A stretch of 64,000 bases of DNA. It comes from Idiomarina xiamenensis 10-D-4 (GTDB taxonomy: Bacteria > Pseudomonadota > Gammaproteobacteria > Enterobacterales > Alteromonadaceae). The notes beneath the pieces are model-generated. The model ran no database searches, was not told the DNA's origin, and saw only the letters and a program-made list of their open reading frames with translations. A program made the translations under genes and the position numbers. The stretch lies in the NCBI RefSeq assembly GCF_000299895.1, contig NZ_AMRG01000001.1:1-64000 (forward strand). Reading direction: 5' to 3'. Numbering within the stretch: the first letter of the stretch is position 1; the number at the start of each line of letters is the position of its first letter. Shown here piece after piece: positions 10,904-21,093 of the stretch.

Positions 10904-10917
10904 ACTGTTATAACAGT
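10904..10917. promoter_or_regulatory. Perfect 14-bp palindrome upstream of the ABC operon
   Basis: ACTGTTATAACAGT is a perfect palindrome in the ppa-ABC gap, 29 bases from the farther possible start codon. TAACAGTT occurs twice in this gap (10881 and 10911). It looks like an operator. It shares TGTTA/TAACA half-sites with Zur boxes but is shorter than the usual Zur palindrome. Confidence 0.45.
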
Positions 10918-10953
10918 TAGACTAGTGAAGTTCGAGAGTGCAGCAAAAATTAA

Positions 10954-11481
10954 TTATTTTTTAGCGCGCTCGAAAGAGGTTTTGATTTCGTCTTTGGCGG
11001 CGGCGGCATCGGCCCAACCGTCAACTTTCACCCATTTACCTTTTTCGAGTTCTTTATAACGCTCAAAAAAGTGAGTGATTTGCGCTTTTAACAACTCAGG
11101 CAGGTCGTCGACGTCTTGAATATGATCGTACTCTTTACTGAGTTTGCTGACTGGAACCGCAATAACTTTAGCGTCTTCGCCCGACTCATCGGTCATTTTT
11201 AATACACCGACGGGACGACAGCGGATAACAGAACCAGCCTGTAGAGGATATGGAGTCGGCACTAACACATCCACCGGGTCGCCATCTAACGACAGGGTTT
11301 GGTTAACAAAGCCGTAGTTGCAGGGATAAAACATCGGCGTTGACATAAAACGGTCAACCCAAAGCGTACCGGTATCTTTGTCGACTTCGTACTTGATCGG
11401 ATCCGCGTTGGCTGGGATTTCGATCACCACATTTACTTCTTCTGGCAGTTTGTCGCCTGCCGGGACATGACTAAGACTCAT
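10954..11481 (-). CDS. ppa: Inorganic pyrophosphatase
   Basis: Family I soluble pyrophosphatase, which hydrolyses PPi to phosphate in the cytoplasm and pulls biosynthetic reactions forward. Length 175 is nearly that of the E. coli enzyme. The metal-binding signature DGDPVDVLV is present, as are YPCNYGFV and [14 protein letters not shown]. It has its own likely promoter upstream. Confidence 0.97.
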   Translation of the reverse strand: MSLSHVPAGDKLPEEVNVVIEIPANADPIKYEVDKDTGTLWVDRFMSTPMFYPCNYGFVNQTLSLDGDPVDVLVPTPYPLQAGSVIRCRPVGVLKMTDESGEDAKVIAVPVSKLSKEYDHIQDVDDLPELLKAQITHFFERYKELEKGKWVKVDGWADAAAAKDEIKTSFERAKK

Positions 11482-11540
11482 GGTGAGATCCTTTTATTAA
11501 TACATCAATCTGTGAAAACGTCGCGCATAGGCTGGCGCGT

Positions 11541-11569
11541 AGTATACCCTTATGCGGCGCCGCTGCGAA
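11541..11569 (-). promoter_or_regulatory. Candidate sigma-70 promoter of ppa
   Basis: On the minus strand TTCGCA (11569-11564), a 17-base spacer and TATACT (11546-11541) lie 60 bases before the ppa start codon. The -10 element is a close match to consensus. Confidence 0.5.
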
Positions 11570-11605
11570 CCCCGACAAAAGGCGAATAAATGGCGTTATT
11601 TTCCG

Positions 11606-12571
11606 TTAATCTTGATGATAATCTAAACAACGTTGCACCTCGCTACGCGAGCCCAAGATGACACCAACGCGTTGGTGAATATCGTGCGGCTGAATGGCCA
11701 TAATGCGTTGTTCGCCATCGCTGGCTAAGCCACCGGCTTGCTCGACTAAGAAGCTCATTGGATTGGCTTCGTAAAGCAGGCGTAACTTATACGGCTTGTC
11801 GGTTTTACGGGCATCCCAGGGGTAAGTAAATAAACCGCCACGGCTAAGTACCCGGTGCACATCGCCAACCATCGCTGCGATCCAGCGCATATTATAATCT
11901 TTTTCGCAGGGACCTTGTTTGCCCGCTAGTAAGTCGCCGATATAGCGTTGCATCGCTGGCTGCCAATGGCGTTGATTTGACATATTAATGGCAAACTCAC
12001 TGGTTTCGGCCGGAATTTCAATCTGGCTGCGAGTTTGTAAGTATTCACCAACAGTTTGATCAAGGGTATACATATCGACCCCCTGACCGGTGGTCAATAC
12101 CAACATCGTGGCAGGGCCATAAAGCATATATCCCGCTGCGACTTGGGCATCACCGGGCTGCAAGAACATGTTGGCGGCATCGCTATCGGCTGGTTTTTTT
12201 AGCACCGAAAAGATGGTTCCAACGAGACCATTAATGTCGATATTGGACGAGCCATCTAGTGGATCAAAAGCGACCAGATAGTCACCGTCGGCGGCGCCGA
12301 CTACATAGCTATCTTCTTCTTCAGAGGCGACCGCCGCCACATGGGGACAATCCAGCAACATATCTTTGAGCAACTGATTGGCCAAGACATCCAATTTTTT
12401 CTGAGTTTCACCCTGAATATTTTCATCCAGTGTTGAGCCCAATACACCGGCTAATGCGCCTTGGTGTAAACGGAACGAAATCTCTTTACTGGCAGTCTGT
12501 AGGGTGTGAAGAACTGAGATCAAACCTTCACTTACGTGCTGTTGGCGTAAGGCAGGGATCAAGCGTTGCAT
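11606..12571 (-). CDS. fbp: Fructose-1,6-bisphosphatase class I
   Basis: Gluconeogenic enzyme converting fructose-1,6-bisphosphate to fructose-6-phosphate. 321 residues, normal for the family. Metal and substrate motifs are present: [30 protein letters not shown] and the [20 protein letters not shown] region. It is divergent from mpl across a 144-base gap, so both promoters should lie in that gap. Confidence 0.97.
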   Translation of the reverse strand: MQRLIPALRQQHVSEGLISVLHTLQTASKEISFRLHQGALAGVLGSTLDENIQGETQKKLDVLANQLLKDMLLDCPHVAAVASEEEDSYVVGAADGDYLVAFDPLDGSSNIDINGLVGTIFSVLKKPADSDAANMFLQPGDAQVAAGYMLYGPATMLVLTTGQGVDMYTLDQTVGEYLQTRSQIEIPAETSEFAINMSNQRHWQPAMQRYIGDLLAGKQGPCEKDYNMRWIAAMVGDVHRVLSRGGLFTYPWDARKTDKPYKLRLLYEANPMSFLVEQAGGLASDGEQRIMAIQPHDIHQRVGVILGSRSEVQRCLDYHQD

Positions 12572-12715
12572 ACGTAGCCTCTTGTTTCTGTCGCGATAGA
12601 TGAAAAATGCGCCGGCAAGTTTACCGTATTTTAGAGCAAAATGCCTGTGTTACCGACCTTGCGTGTTACAATGGCGGAATAACAGGGCGCGCTTATTTTG
12701 CAGCTTGGATAATTT

Positions 12716-14092
12716 ATGCATATACATATTTTAGGCATTTGTGGCACCTTCATGGGCGGTATCGCGGCGCTAGCCAAGGCACTCGGACACCGGGTGACGG
12801 GTTCTGACCAACAGGTTTATCCTCCCATGAGCGAGCAATTGCAGCAGTTGGGGATTGAGCTCATCGAAGGCTATGATGCCAAGCAATTATCACCTACTCC
12901 CGATTTAGTCATCATTGGCAACGCCTTAAGCCGCGGCAACGCAGCGGTGGAGGCGGTATTAAATCAGCGCATTCCTTATCAGTCTGGGGCGCAATGGTTG
13001 CATGATCATGTCTTGCAACAGCGTTGGGTTTTGGCGGTCGCTGGTACTCACGGTAAAACGACAACGGCAAGTATGTTAGCTTGGCTGCTCGAAGCTGGGG
13101 GCTTAAAGCCGGGCTTTTTAGTGGGCGGAGTGCTAGCCAATTTCGCGCAGTCAGCACGCTTGGGCGAGAGTGACTTTTTTGTTATCGAAGCGGATGAGTA
13201 TGACACTGCCTTTTTCGATAAACGGTCTAAGTTCGTACATTACTGCCCATCGACTTTAATCTTAAATAACTTAGAGTTCGACCACGCTGATATTTTTCCG
13301 GATTTGGCAGCGATTCAACGGCAATTTGAGCATTTACTCAGGGTCGTACCCGGTTATGGACAAGTTCTCTACGCTGCTGACGACGCAAATTTACAAGCGG
13401 TGCTTGAGCGTGGCTGCTGGAGTGAACAAGTGAGTGTTGGTGGGCAGCAGCAGGAGAGCGAATGGCAGGCACGTAATATTGCCGCCGACGGTAGTCGTTT
13501 TCAGGTCTACTGGCGTAATCAATACCAAGCTGACGTGAGTTGGTCACTGCTCGGCCTGCACAACGTTTATAATGCTTTGATGGCCATCGCCGCCGCACAA
13601 CATGCGGGAATAGCCGCCGCTGATAGCTGTCGAGCGTTGGCACAGTTTAAAAATACGAAGCGCCGCTTAGAGTTACTAGCCGACATTGATAACGTGCGTG
13701 TTTATGATGATTTTGCCCATCACCCAACGGCCATCGCGACAACTCTGGCTGGTTTGCGCGCGCACGTCGGTGATGCTCGTATTCTAGCGGTGCTAGAACC
13801 ACGCTCGAATACCATGAAAGCGGGTGTCCATGCGGCACAGCTAAGTCAGGCTTTAGACGCTGCCGATCAGCTGTTTGTATTACAAAGCCCACAGTTGAGT
13901 TGGTCGGTTGCTGATACTATCGGTGCGGCTCAGGTTGCCACTAATAGCACTGAGCTACTGCAGCAAGTCACGGCTCAGATACGCGCCGGTGACCATGTTC
14001 TGATCATGAGTAACGGTGGCTTTGATGGTTTTCACCAACGTCTAGTTGAGTGGTTGAGGCAGCGCGCTGATAACCGCCGCACAACGGCTTAA
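12716..14092 (+). CDS. mpl: UDP-MurNAc:L-Ala-gamma-D-Glu-meso-DAP ligase
   Basis: Mur-ligase family enzyme that joins the recycled tripeptide to UDP-MurNAc, returning it to peptidoglycan synthesis. The start MHIHILGICGTFMGGIAALA is characteristic of Mpl and differs from MurC. The ATP-binding motif is GTHGKTTTASML, with NLEFDHADIF and ILAVLEPRSNTMK further on. Length 458 is typical. It is followed by ubiX 30 bases later, as in several gammaproteobacteria. Confidence 0.96.
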   Translation: MHIHILGICGTFMGGIAALAKALGHRVTGSDQQVYPPMSEQLQQLGIELIEGYDAKQLSPTPDLVIIGNALSRGNAAVEAVLNQRIPYQSGAQWLHDHVLQQRWVLAVAGTHGKTTTASMLAWLLEAGGLKPGFLVGGVLANFAQSARLGESDFFVIEADEYDTAFFDKRSKFVHYCPSTLILNNLEFDHADIFPDLAAIQRQFEHLLRVVPGYGQVLYAADDANLQAVLERGCWSEQVSVGGQQQESEWQARNIAADGSRFQVYWRNQYQADVSWSLLGLHNVYNALMAIAAAQHAGIAAADSCRALAQFKNTKRRLELLADIDNVRVYDDFAHHPTAIATTLAGLRAHVGDARILAVLEPRSNTMKAGVHAAQLSQALDAADQLFVLQSPQLSWSVADTIGAAQVATNSTELLQQVTAQIRAGDHVLIMSNGGFDGFHQRLVEWLRQRADNRRTTA

Positions 14093-14122
14093 CGCCAGCA
14101 CTCTGCAACCAAGAGAAATCTG

Positions 14123-14755
14123 ATGAATAATGACGATAACCGTATCACATTAGCGATTACCGGCGCTTCGGGTGCACCCTATGCGTTACGTTTGTTAGAA
14201 TGCTTACTGGCGCAGCAACAGCAAGTGCATGTGCTGATGTCCAGTGCCGCAAGAGTGGTGTTTGCCACCGAACAGCAATTGCAACTGGCGGCGGCGCCCG
14301 AGGCGTTAGCCGAACAACTGCAGCGACACTTTCAGACCTCGCCTGAGCAACTTAAGGTTTATGGCAAGAATGATTGGTTCTCGCCGGTTGCATCGGGTTC
14401 GGCGGCGCCCCGGCGGATGGTGGTTTGTCCCTGTTCTACCGGTAGTTTAGCCGCCATCGCACATGGCAACAGTGATAATTTGATCGAACGTGCGGCCGAT
14501 GTGGTCATTAAAGAACGTGGGCAATTAATATTGGTGCCGCGGGAAACGCCATTTTCTGCGATACATCTGCAAAATATGCTGACCTTGGCACAGGCTGGCG
14601 TGACAATTATGCCGGCTGCACCGGGCTTTTACCATCAGCCACAAAGTATCGCGGACCTCGTGGATTTTATGGTTGCTAGAATTTTGGACCATTTACGCAT
14701 TCCACATCAATTACAGTCTCGTTGGGGATACGCTAAGGAGCATCCAAAGCAATGA
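14123..14755 (+). CDS. ubiX: Flavin prenyltransferase UbiX
   Basis: Makes prenylated FMN, the cofactor of the UbiD decarboxylase in ubiquinone synthesis. 210 residues; [15 protein letters not shown] at the N-terminus, [14 protein letters not shown] in the middle and [19 protein letters not shown] near the C-terminus are family hallmarks. It overlaps the next gene by ATGA, so translation is probably coupled to the ABC ATPase. Confidence 0.96.
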   Translation: MNNDDNRITLAITGASGAPYALRLLECLLAQQQQVHVLMSSAARVVFATEQQLQLAAAPEALAEQLQRHFQTSPEQLKVYGKNDWFSPVASGSAAPRRMVVCPCSTGSLAAIAHGNSDNLIERAADVVIKERGQLILVPRETPFSAIHLQNMLTLAQAGVTIMPAAPGFYHQPQSIADLVDFMVARILDHLRIPHQLQSRWGYAKEHPKQ

Positions 14756-15669
14756 CAAAAGCTTTATCAATTAAAGGGTTACGGAAGGTTTATAAAGGTG
14801 GTTTCGAGGCCCTTAAAGGGCTTGATTTAGAAGTCGAAGAGGGCGATTTTTATGCCCTGTTAGGCCCTAATGGTGCGGGTAAGTCGACCACCATCGGTAT
14901 TATTTCATCGTTAGTCAATAAAACGGCTGGTGAAGTGAAGGTCTTTGGTTACGACTTAGACACTCAGCTGACTGAGCTTAAACGACAAATCGGCCTAGTT
15001 CCGCAGGAGTTTAATTTCAGCCAGTTCGAAAAAGTGAAGCAAATCGTCGTCAATCAGGCGGGTTATTATGGTGTGTCACGCGAGGTCGCTTATCAGCGCG
15101 CCGAAAAATACCTCACCCAGTTAGGCTTGTGGGACAAACGAGACCAACCGGCTCGGGCGCTATCTGGTGGCATGAAGCGCCGCTTAATGATCGCGCGAGC
15201 GCTGTTACACGAACCGCGTTTATTGATTTTGGATGAACCTACGGCTGGGGTTGATATCGAACTGCGTCGGTCGATGTGGGACTACCTGCAACAGATCAAT
15301 CAGCAAGGTATCACCATCATCTTGACCACTCATTATTTGGAAGAAGCCGAACACTTATGCCGTAACATCGGTATTATCGACGCCGGTCAGATTGTCGAGA
15401 ATACCTCGATGAAAAAGCTGTTATCCACGCTTAACACCGAAACCTTCATCTTTGACGTAGAACAGGCTCAGCCAGACCTTCAGCTAGCGGGCTTTAATTA
15501 TCGCTGGAGCGACGACTTTACCCTCGAAGTTGACGTCGACAAAAGTGCCGGTCTAAATAAAGTGTTTGAGCAGTTGACGGCGCATGGCTGTCAGGTGATA
15601 TCGATGCGAAATAAAGCGAACCGTTTAGAAGAGTTGTTCGTGGATTTGGTCGAAAAAGGGCGTAAGTAA
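14752..15669 (+). CDS. yadG: ABC-2 type exporter ATPase (YadG-like)
   Basis: ATP-binding subunit with Walker [11 protein letters not shown], signature LSGGMKRRL and Walker [13 protein letters not shown], plus a C-terminal extension. 305 residues matches YadG. The permease gene follows after 15 bases. In E. coli yadGH lies close to panBCD, and here too the pantothenate genes are near. The substrate is not known. Confidence 0.92.
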   Translation: MTKALSIKGLRKVYKGGFEALKGLDLEVEEGDFYALLGPNGAGKSTTIGIISSLVNKTAGEVKVFGYDLDTQLTELKRQIGLVPQEFNFSQFEKVKQIVVNQAGYYGVSREVAYQRAEKYLTQLGLWDKRDQPARALSGGMKRRLMIARALLHEPRLLILDEPTAGVDIELRRSMWDYLQQINQQGITIILTTHYLEEAEHLCRNIGIIDAGQIVENTSMKKLLSTLNTETFIFDVEQAQPDLQLAGFNYRWSDDFTLEVDVDKSAGLNKVFEQLTAHGCQVISMRNKANRLEELFVDLVEKGRK

Positions 15670-15684
15670 GGAGTTTATTGCAGC

Positions 15685-16458
15685 ATGTTTAACTCAACCG
15701 GTTTTATCGCATTAAAAACCATTTGGATTAAGGAGTGCACGCGCTTCTTACGCATTTGGGTACAAACACTCGTTCCACCTGCCATCACGATGACGTTATA
15801 TTTCGTCATTTTCGGTAGCATCGTCGGTGATCGTATTGGGCAAATGGGTGGCTTCACTTACATGGAGTTTATCGTGCCTGGCTTGATCATGATGTCGGTC
15901 ATTACCAACTCCTATTCGAACGTTGCCTCGTCATTTTTTAGTTCCAAGTTTCAACGCAATATCGAAGAAATGTTAGTATCGCCGGTATCGACCAATACCA
16001 TCATTATGGGCTATGTCGGTGGCGGCATGGCGCGCGCGCTAATGGTCGCTTGTATTGTTACCTTGGTGTCATTTTTATTTGTCGACGTACGCTTTGCGCA
16101 TGTCGGCATCATCGTGTTAACGGTTATCTTAACCTCAATGATTTTTTGTCTAGGCGGGTTAATTAACGCCGTCTACGCAAAAACCTTTGATGACATATCC
16201 ATCGTACCCACCTTTGTGCTGACACCGATGACCTATTTAGGCGGGGTATTTTATTCGGTTTCGTTGTTGCCAGATATTTGGCAAAAAGTGTCGATGGTGA
16301 ATCCTATCTTATATATGGTTAACGCTTTCCGCTTCGGTTTCTTAGGTGTTTCCGACGTTAACATCGGCGTCGCGATTGGCGTATTAGTGATCTTCACACT
16401 GGTGTTTTATGGCGTTGCTTACCAATTGTTGCAGCGTGGCGTAGGTATTCGTTCGTGA
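15685..16458 (+). CDS. yadH: ABC-2 type exporter permease (YadH-like)
   Basis: 257-residue ABC-2 permease with about six membrane segments. FLRIWVQTLVPPAITMTLYF, the motif TYMEFIVPGLIMMSV and PMTYLGGVFYSVSLLP match YadH. It forms an exporter with the preceding ATPase; the cargo is unknown. Its stop overlaps the GTG start of the next gene. Confidence 0.92.
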   Translation: MFNSTGFIALKTIWIKECTRFLRIWVQTLVPPAITMTLYFVIFGSIVGDRIGQMGGFTYMEFIVPGLIMMSVITNSYSNVASSFFSSKFQRNIEEMLVSPVSTNTIIMGYVGGGMARALMVACIVTLVSFLFVDVRFAHVGIIVLTVILTSMIFCLGGLINAVYAKTFDDISIVPTFVLTPMTYLGGVFYSVSLLPDIWQKVSMVNPILYMVNAFRFGFLGVSDVNIGVAIGVLVIFTLVFYGVAYQLLQRGVGIRS

Positions 16459-17159
16459 AGGTCGCCGCCAAGCCGGTCAGCACCAACCAGCAGGGGAATC
16501 ACGACGATTTAGCTGAAGTGGTGCTGCGGCATTTACGCAGCCCGTTTCAGAAACCCCTGCAAGCGCATAACCGCGAAGCATTTGAACAAGTGCAAACGCA
16601 GGTTGAGCAGTGGGCTGGGCCATTAATTTTGGATGCCTGCTGCGGCGTCGGTGAGAGTACCGCGGCGCTAGCTGAGCAACATCCCGAGGCGTTAGTGATT
16701 GGTGTCGACAAGTCGTCGCATCGGCTTGCCCGTCACGCCAGCTATCAAACCGCTGATGCTGGACAGCGCTACTTACTGGTACGCGCCGACCTTAACGATT
16801 TTTGGCGATTGGCGGTGGCGGCGCAATGGCAATTACAGAAGCATACGATTCTGTATCCTAACCCATGGCCTAAAGCGAGCCATTTTCGTCGACGCTGGCA
16901 TGGTAGCCCGATTTGGCCCTATATTCTGGCCTTGGGCGGTGAGTTAGAGATGCGCTCGAACTGGAGTATTTATTTAACCGAAGTTGCAGCAGCACTGGCG
17001 TTAACCGATTGTCAGGCGAGCCTGCAGCCATTGCTGTCTCAGCATCAGCCGATGACCCCATTTGAGCGTAAATATCAGCAAAGCGGCCAACAGTTATGGC
17101 AGCTGAAGGCTAAATTGGCCGACGACGGTGGCTTTTTGGCGGCGGTGAATTGTGAATGA
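16455..17159 (+). CDS. TrmB-like SAM-dependent methyltransferase
   Basis: 234-residue Rossmann-fold methyltransferase. SAM-binding motif is LILDACCGVGESTAAL, followed by an acidic GVDKSSHRL. YPNPWPKASHFRRRW corresponds to the catalytic DPWPK-type region of TrmB (tRNA m7G46 methyltransferase), but the protein has its own long N-terminal segment and is shifted from true TrmB. It may be a diverged paralogue with another RNA substrate. GTG start overlaps the permease stop by four bases (GTGA), implying coupled translation. Confidence 0.78.
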   Translation: MKVAAKPVSTNQQGNHDDLAEVVLRHLRSPFQKPLQAHNREAFEQVQTQVEQWAGPLILDACCGVGESTAALAEQHPEALVIGVDKSSHRLARHASYQTADAGQRYLLVRADLNDFWRLAVAAQWQLQKHTILYPNPWPKASHFRRRWHGSPIWPYILALGGELEMRSNWSIYLTEVAAALALTDCQASLQPLLSQHQPMTPFERKYQQSGQQLWQLKAKLADDGGFLAAVNCE

Positions 17160-17241
17160 CCCTAGCCGACAGGCAATGCTAAAATAAACCATTAAGATAA
17201 CTATTTCTGACTCTGGCGCGAACCAGTCTGAGGAAGCACGA

Positions 17242-18894
17242 GTGGACGACCCGCAATATGCCGAGGTGAATCAAGAGGCGCTATATCGTATTTTTACGAT
17301 CCCAGAAGCGCCCGATTCAACCCTCGGAAAAATTGAAAAGCATCTTTCCGAAAATCTAATGGGATTTTTGGGCGAGCATATTGTGACTCGTGAAAAGCCG
17401 CTGCAAGACATCGAGAAAGACTTTCAAGCCAGCCAGCTACCGGAATTGCCTCAATTTGTCTCGGATCACACCGAGTTCTTATTGGACAAGTTGGTCGCTC
17501 ATTCAGTGCATACCTCGTCGCCACGCTTTATCGGCCATATGACATCGGCATTACCTTACTTTTTATTGCCATTGGCTAAGCTGATGGTGGGGTTGAATCA
17601 GAACCTTGTAAAAATCGAAACATCTAAAGCCTTTACGCCATTAGAGCGTAATGTCATCGGTATGCTACACCACCTCGTGTATGGCGAAAATGAAGCCTTT
17701 TATCAGCGTTGGATGCATAGCGCGCAACATGCTTTAGGCGCTTTTTGCTCGGGTGGCACCATCGCCAATATGACCGCGCTGTGGATAGCGCGTAACCGCT
17801 TATTAAAAGCCGATGGTGAATTTACCGGTATCGCTAATGAGGGCTTGGCCGCCGGTTTACAGCATTATGGCTACAAGCGTTTAACTATCATGATTTCCGA
17901 ACGCGGACATTATAGTTTGGGGAAAGCCGCAGACGTGTTAGGGATTGGCCGTAAAAACTTAGTCGCCATACCAACCGACGATAATAATCGCATTCGTCCC
18001 GATTTATTGCGTCAAGCCTGCCAGCGCATCAACGATGAGGGCGGTAAAGTGATGGCGATTATCGGTGTTGCTGGCACCACCGAAACTGGGCACATCGACC
18101 CGCTGGATGAGTTAGCCGATATCGCTGAGGCTTATCAGGCTCACTTTCATGTGGACGCCGCTTGGGGTGGTGCAACCTTGCTGTCGAATAGCCATCGTCA
18201 TTTGTTGCAGGGTATTGAGCGTGCCGACAGTGTGACCATCGACGCGCACAAACAAATGTACGTACCCATGGGCGCTGGTATGGTGCTATTCCGTGATCCA
18301 GCCATGGTCAGAGCGATCGAACATCACGCCGAGTACATTATCCGACAAGGTTCAAAAGACTTGGGCTCGTTGACCATGGAAGGCTCACGCCCGGGGATGG
18401 CGATGTTAGTCTACTCGGCATTACACATTATTGGTCGCCGTGGCTATCAGATGTTAATTGATAATAGCTTGGAGAAGGCACGCTATTTTGCCGACTTGAT
18501 CCGCGAGCAAGACGATTTCGAAGTCATCTCCGAACCAGAACTATGCTTGCTGACCTATCGCTATGTGCCAGCGCGGGTTAAGCAGGCGTTGACGCAAGCC
18601 AATGCCGAACAAGTGCAGCGACTAACGCCGCATCTTAATGCGTTAACCCGTTACATCCAGAAGCGTCAGCGCGAAAACGGTCAGTCATTTGTGTCGCGCA
18701 CCAAGCTGACACCACCACAATACCACCGTGAGCCGACTGTCGTATTTCGAGTGGTGTTAGCAAATCCATTAACCACCGCCGAGATGTTGGCCGATGTGCT
18801 AGCAGAGCAACGCAAAATCGCGCAGAAGGCGACGAGCTTACTGGGCGCCTTGCGTACCGAACTGCGTGAGCTGGGATTATTAGAGCCGCACTAA
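17242..18894 (+). CDS. panP: PLP-dependent aspartate 1-decarboxylase PanP
   Basis: Group II PLP decarboxylase that makes beta-alanine from aspartate for pantothenate in bacteria lacking PanD. 550 residues, as in PanP. PLP-binding lysine lies in TIDAHKQMYVPMGAG; SGGTIANMTALW and HVDAAWGGATL form the cofactor site. GTG start is chosen because GAGGAAG precedes it by 7 bases. It converges on panC and panB, the partners in the same pathway, and this supports the PanP call over a glutamate decarboxylase. Confidence 0.93.
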   Translation: MDDPQYAEVNQEALYRIFTIPEAPDSTLGKIEKHLSENLMGFLGEHIVTREKPLQDIEKDFQASQLPELPQFVSDHTEFLLDKLVAHSVHTSSPRFIGHMTSALPYFLLPLAKLMVGLNQNLVKIETSKAFTPLERNVIGMLHHLVYGENEAFYQRWMHSAQHALGAFCSGGTIANMTALWIARNRLLKADGEFTGIANEGLAAGLQHYGYKRLTIMISERGHYSLGKAADVLGIGRKNLVAIPTDDNNRIRPDLLRQACQRINDEGGKVMAIIGVAGTTETGHIDPLDELADIAEAYQAHFHVDAAWGGATLLSNSHRHLLQGIERADSVTIDAHKQMYVPMGAGMVLFRDPAMVRAIEHHAEYIIRQGSKDLGSLTMEGSRPGMAMLVYSALHIIGRRGYQMLIDNSLEKARYFADLIREQDDFEVISEPELCLLTYRYVPARVKQALTQANAEQVQRLTPHLNALTRYIQKRQRENGQSFVSRTKLTPPQYHREPTVVFRVVLANPLTTAEMLADVLAEQRKIAQKATSLLGALRTELRELGLLEPH

Positions 18895-18925
18895 CTCAGG
18901 CGGGCTGCGGCTTAATCTAACCGCA

Positions 18926-19765
18926 TCAAGCTAAATCAACGCGATAGTTATCGATTAGCCGAGTGCTACCGATATAAGCGGCAATCAGAATAACTAGTTC
19001 ACGGTCAGCGGCTTGTGGTGTTTGCAGATCACTGGCGCGACGCACGGCAACATAATCGGTGCGGAAACCGGCCGATTGCAATAGTTGCTGTCCCTGTTGC
19101 TCGACTATTTGGTGACTTTTGCCTTGGTGCAGAGCGTCAGCTAGCTGGCGCAAGGTCTGGTATATCTGTCGTGCTTGCCGTTGCTGGTTGTTATGCAGAT
19201 AGCCATTACGTGAGCTCAGCGCTAAGCCGGAAGCATCACGCACGGTTTCGGCACCGATGATTTCTACCGCTAAGCTCAAGTCCTCAACCATTAGCCGAAT
19301 GACCTGTAATTGCTGATAATCTTTACGACCAAACACGGCAACGTCGGGTTGTACCATGTTAAATAGTTTACAGACAATAGTCGCTACGCCACGAAAGTGG
19401 CCGGGGCGGCTGGCGCCGCAAAGTATATCGGAAATCTCGGGGACGTTGACAGTGGTTTGCTGCATAAGGCCGCGCGGGTACATATCTGCCACGGTCGGTG
19501 TAAAAACCGCGTCGACACCGGCAGCTTTGAGCTTTTCACAATCGGCTGCCAAGGTGCGTGGATAGGCATCCAGATCTTCGTTGGCACCGAATTGCAGTGG
19601 ATTCACAAAGATACTGACCACCACCACCTCGGCGTGCTGCTTGGCGGTTTCTACTAAACGCAGATGACCATCGTGCAAATTACCCATGGTCGGCACCAGC
19701 GCTACGCGCTGTCGTTGAGCGTGCCGCCAGGCGCGCATTTCGATCAAGTTAGTCAGTTGCTGCAT
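18926..19765 (-). CDS. panC: Pantothenate synthetase
   Basis: Joins pantoate and beta-alanine with ATP to form pantothenate. 279 residues. [14 protein letters not shown] is the nucleotide-binding HIGH-like motif; [19 protein letters not shown] and [10 protein letters not shown] are also conserved. The start overlaps the panB stop by one base (TGATG), so panBC are translated together. Confidence 0.97.
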   Translation of the reverse strand: MQQLTNLIEMRAWRHAQRQRVALVPTMGNLHDGHLRLVETAKQHAEVVVVSIFVNPLQFGANEDLDAYPRTLAADCEKLKAAGVDAVFTPTVADMYPRGLMQQTTVNVPEISDILCGASRPGHFRGVATIVCKLFNMVQPDVAVFGRKDYQQLQVIRLMVEDLSLAVEIIGAETVRDASGLALSSRNGYLHNNQQRQARQIYQTLRQLADALHQGKSHQIVEQQGQQLLQSAGFRTDYVAVRRASDLQTPQAADRELVILIAAYIGSTRLIDNYRVDLA

Positions 19766-20559
19766 CAGTCAAAGCGATGTTCTGGCTGTGGGAAATCGCC
19801 GCTGCGCACTTCGCTGATATAAGCACACACAGCGGCGTCGATATCGCGACCATCGGTCAAAAAGTTCTTCACAAATTTCGGTAGGTAATTACTGTTCATG
19901 CCGAGCATGTCATGCATCACCAGAATTTGACCATCGGTTTGCGCACCGGCACCGATACCGATAGTGGGGATACTGAGTTTTTCGGTAATACGTTGCCCCA
20001 GTTCACTCGGCACGCATTCCAGCACCATCAGTTGTGCGCCAGCCTCTTGCAACGCCAACGCATGACGTACGGTTTGTTCGGCTTGTGCTTGTTCACGACC
20101 TTGTACTTTAAAGCCACCTAATACATTTACTGATTGCGGTAGCAGGCCAAGGTGAGCGCATACCGGCACACCACGCTCTTTCAAGCCAGCAATGGTCTCT
20201 AATAACCAGTCTCCACCCTCTAACTTGACCATATTCGCACCCGCTCGCATCAACTCAGCGGCGGCTAAATAAGCATCATGCGGAGTGGCGTAGCTCATAA
20301 ATGGCATATCAGCGATAATAAAAGCTTCCGGCGCACCACGGCGCACTGCTGCGGTATGATAAACGATGTCAGCTACCGTCACTGGCACCGTGCTGTCTTG
20401 GCCTTGCACCACATTGCCGAGCGAGTCACCGACTAACATGAAGTCAATGCCAGCGGCGGCGAATGCGCGAGCAAAGCTGGCGTCATAAGCGGTTAACGAG
20501 GCGATTTTTTGGCCTTCTTGTTTCATCTTTTGTAATCGAGATACCGACATGCGCGCCAT
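19765..20559 (-). CDS. panB: 3-methyl-2-oxobutanoate hydroxymethyltransferase
   Basis: First committed enzyme of pantothenate synthesis, which makes ketopantoate using methylene-tetrahydrofolate. 264 residues. Motifs [34 protein letters not shown] and [20 protein letters not shown] are present. It follows folK by 12 bases, so folate and pantothenate genes share an operon. Confidence 0.97.
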   Translation of the reverse strand: MARMSVSRLQKMKQEGQKIASLTAYDASFARAFAAAGIDFMLVGDSLGNVVQGQDSTVPVTVADIVYHTAAVRRGAPEAFIIADMPFMSYATPHDAYLAAAELMRAGANMVKLEGGDWLLETIAGLKERGVPVCAHLGLLPQSVNVLGGFKVQGREQAQAEQTVRHALALQEAGAQLMVLECVPSELGQRITEKLSIPTIGIGAGAQTDGQILVMHDMLGMNSNYLPKFVKNFLTDGRDIDAAVCAYISEVRSGDFPQPEHRFD

Positions 20560-20571
20560 AGCCTGCTCCTG

Positions 20572-21093
20572 TTAACCCTCGTCAATTTGCCCTAGTTGAC
20601 TGATATTGTGACTGGAAATTAAAACACTGAGTTGCCGTTGCGGAAGCTGCGCAGCAATATCGCTGAGCGCTACACCGTCTTCAAATACCAATGCGGGAGC
20701 GATCTCTAACAACGGCATGACGACAAACTCGCGTTCACGTAGGCCTGGATGTGGCAACGTCAGTGTCGGACTTTGTCGTTGTTCTCCCTCAAACCATAAT
20801 ATGTCCAAGTCTAACGTACGCTCGCCCCAACGGCGAGTACGTTGACGGCCAAATTGGTCTTCGATCATTTGCAGCGATTCCAGCAGCACTTCAGGCGTTA
20901 AATCGCTGTGTAGTTCGATCACAGCATTGACATAATCGGGCTGATCTTGCGGACCCATGGGTTTACTCAAATAAAACGACGAGACTTTGCCAATGCAACT
21001 CGATGGCAAATGGCAAATCACCTGCAGTGCTTGATACAGCGTTTGCGCCGGATTATTGAGGTTTGCGCCCATGCCAATATAAACAATACTCAT
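20572..21093 (-). CDS. folK: 2-amino-4-hydroxy-6-hydroxymethyldihydropteridine pyrophosphokinase
   Basis: Folate pathway HPPK. 173 residues. YIGMGANL at the N-terminus and the signature RTRRWGERTLDLDILWFEG with PHPGLREREFV are clear. It overlaps pcnB by four bases (ATGA), as in many gammaproteobacteria. Confidence 0.97.
   Translation of the reverse strand: MSIVYIGMGANLNNPAQTLYQALQVICHLPSSCIGKVSSFYLSKPMGPQDQPDYVNAVIELHSDLTPEVLLESLQMIEDQFGRQRTRRWGERTLDLDILWFEGEQRQSPTLTLPHPGLREREFVVMPLLEIAPALVFEDGVALSDIAAQLPQRQLSVLISSHNISQLGQIDEG

Noticed and set aside
12607-12807. Open frame of 66 codons overlapping the start of mpl
   Set aside because: It runs in another frame of a clear gene and upstream region, and has no ribosome site or recognisable product.
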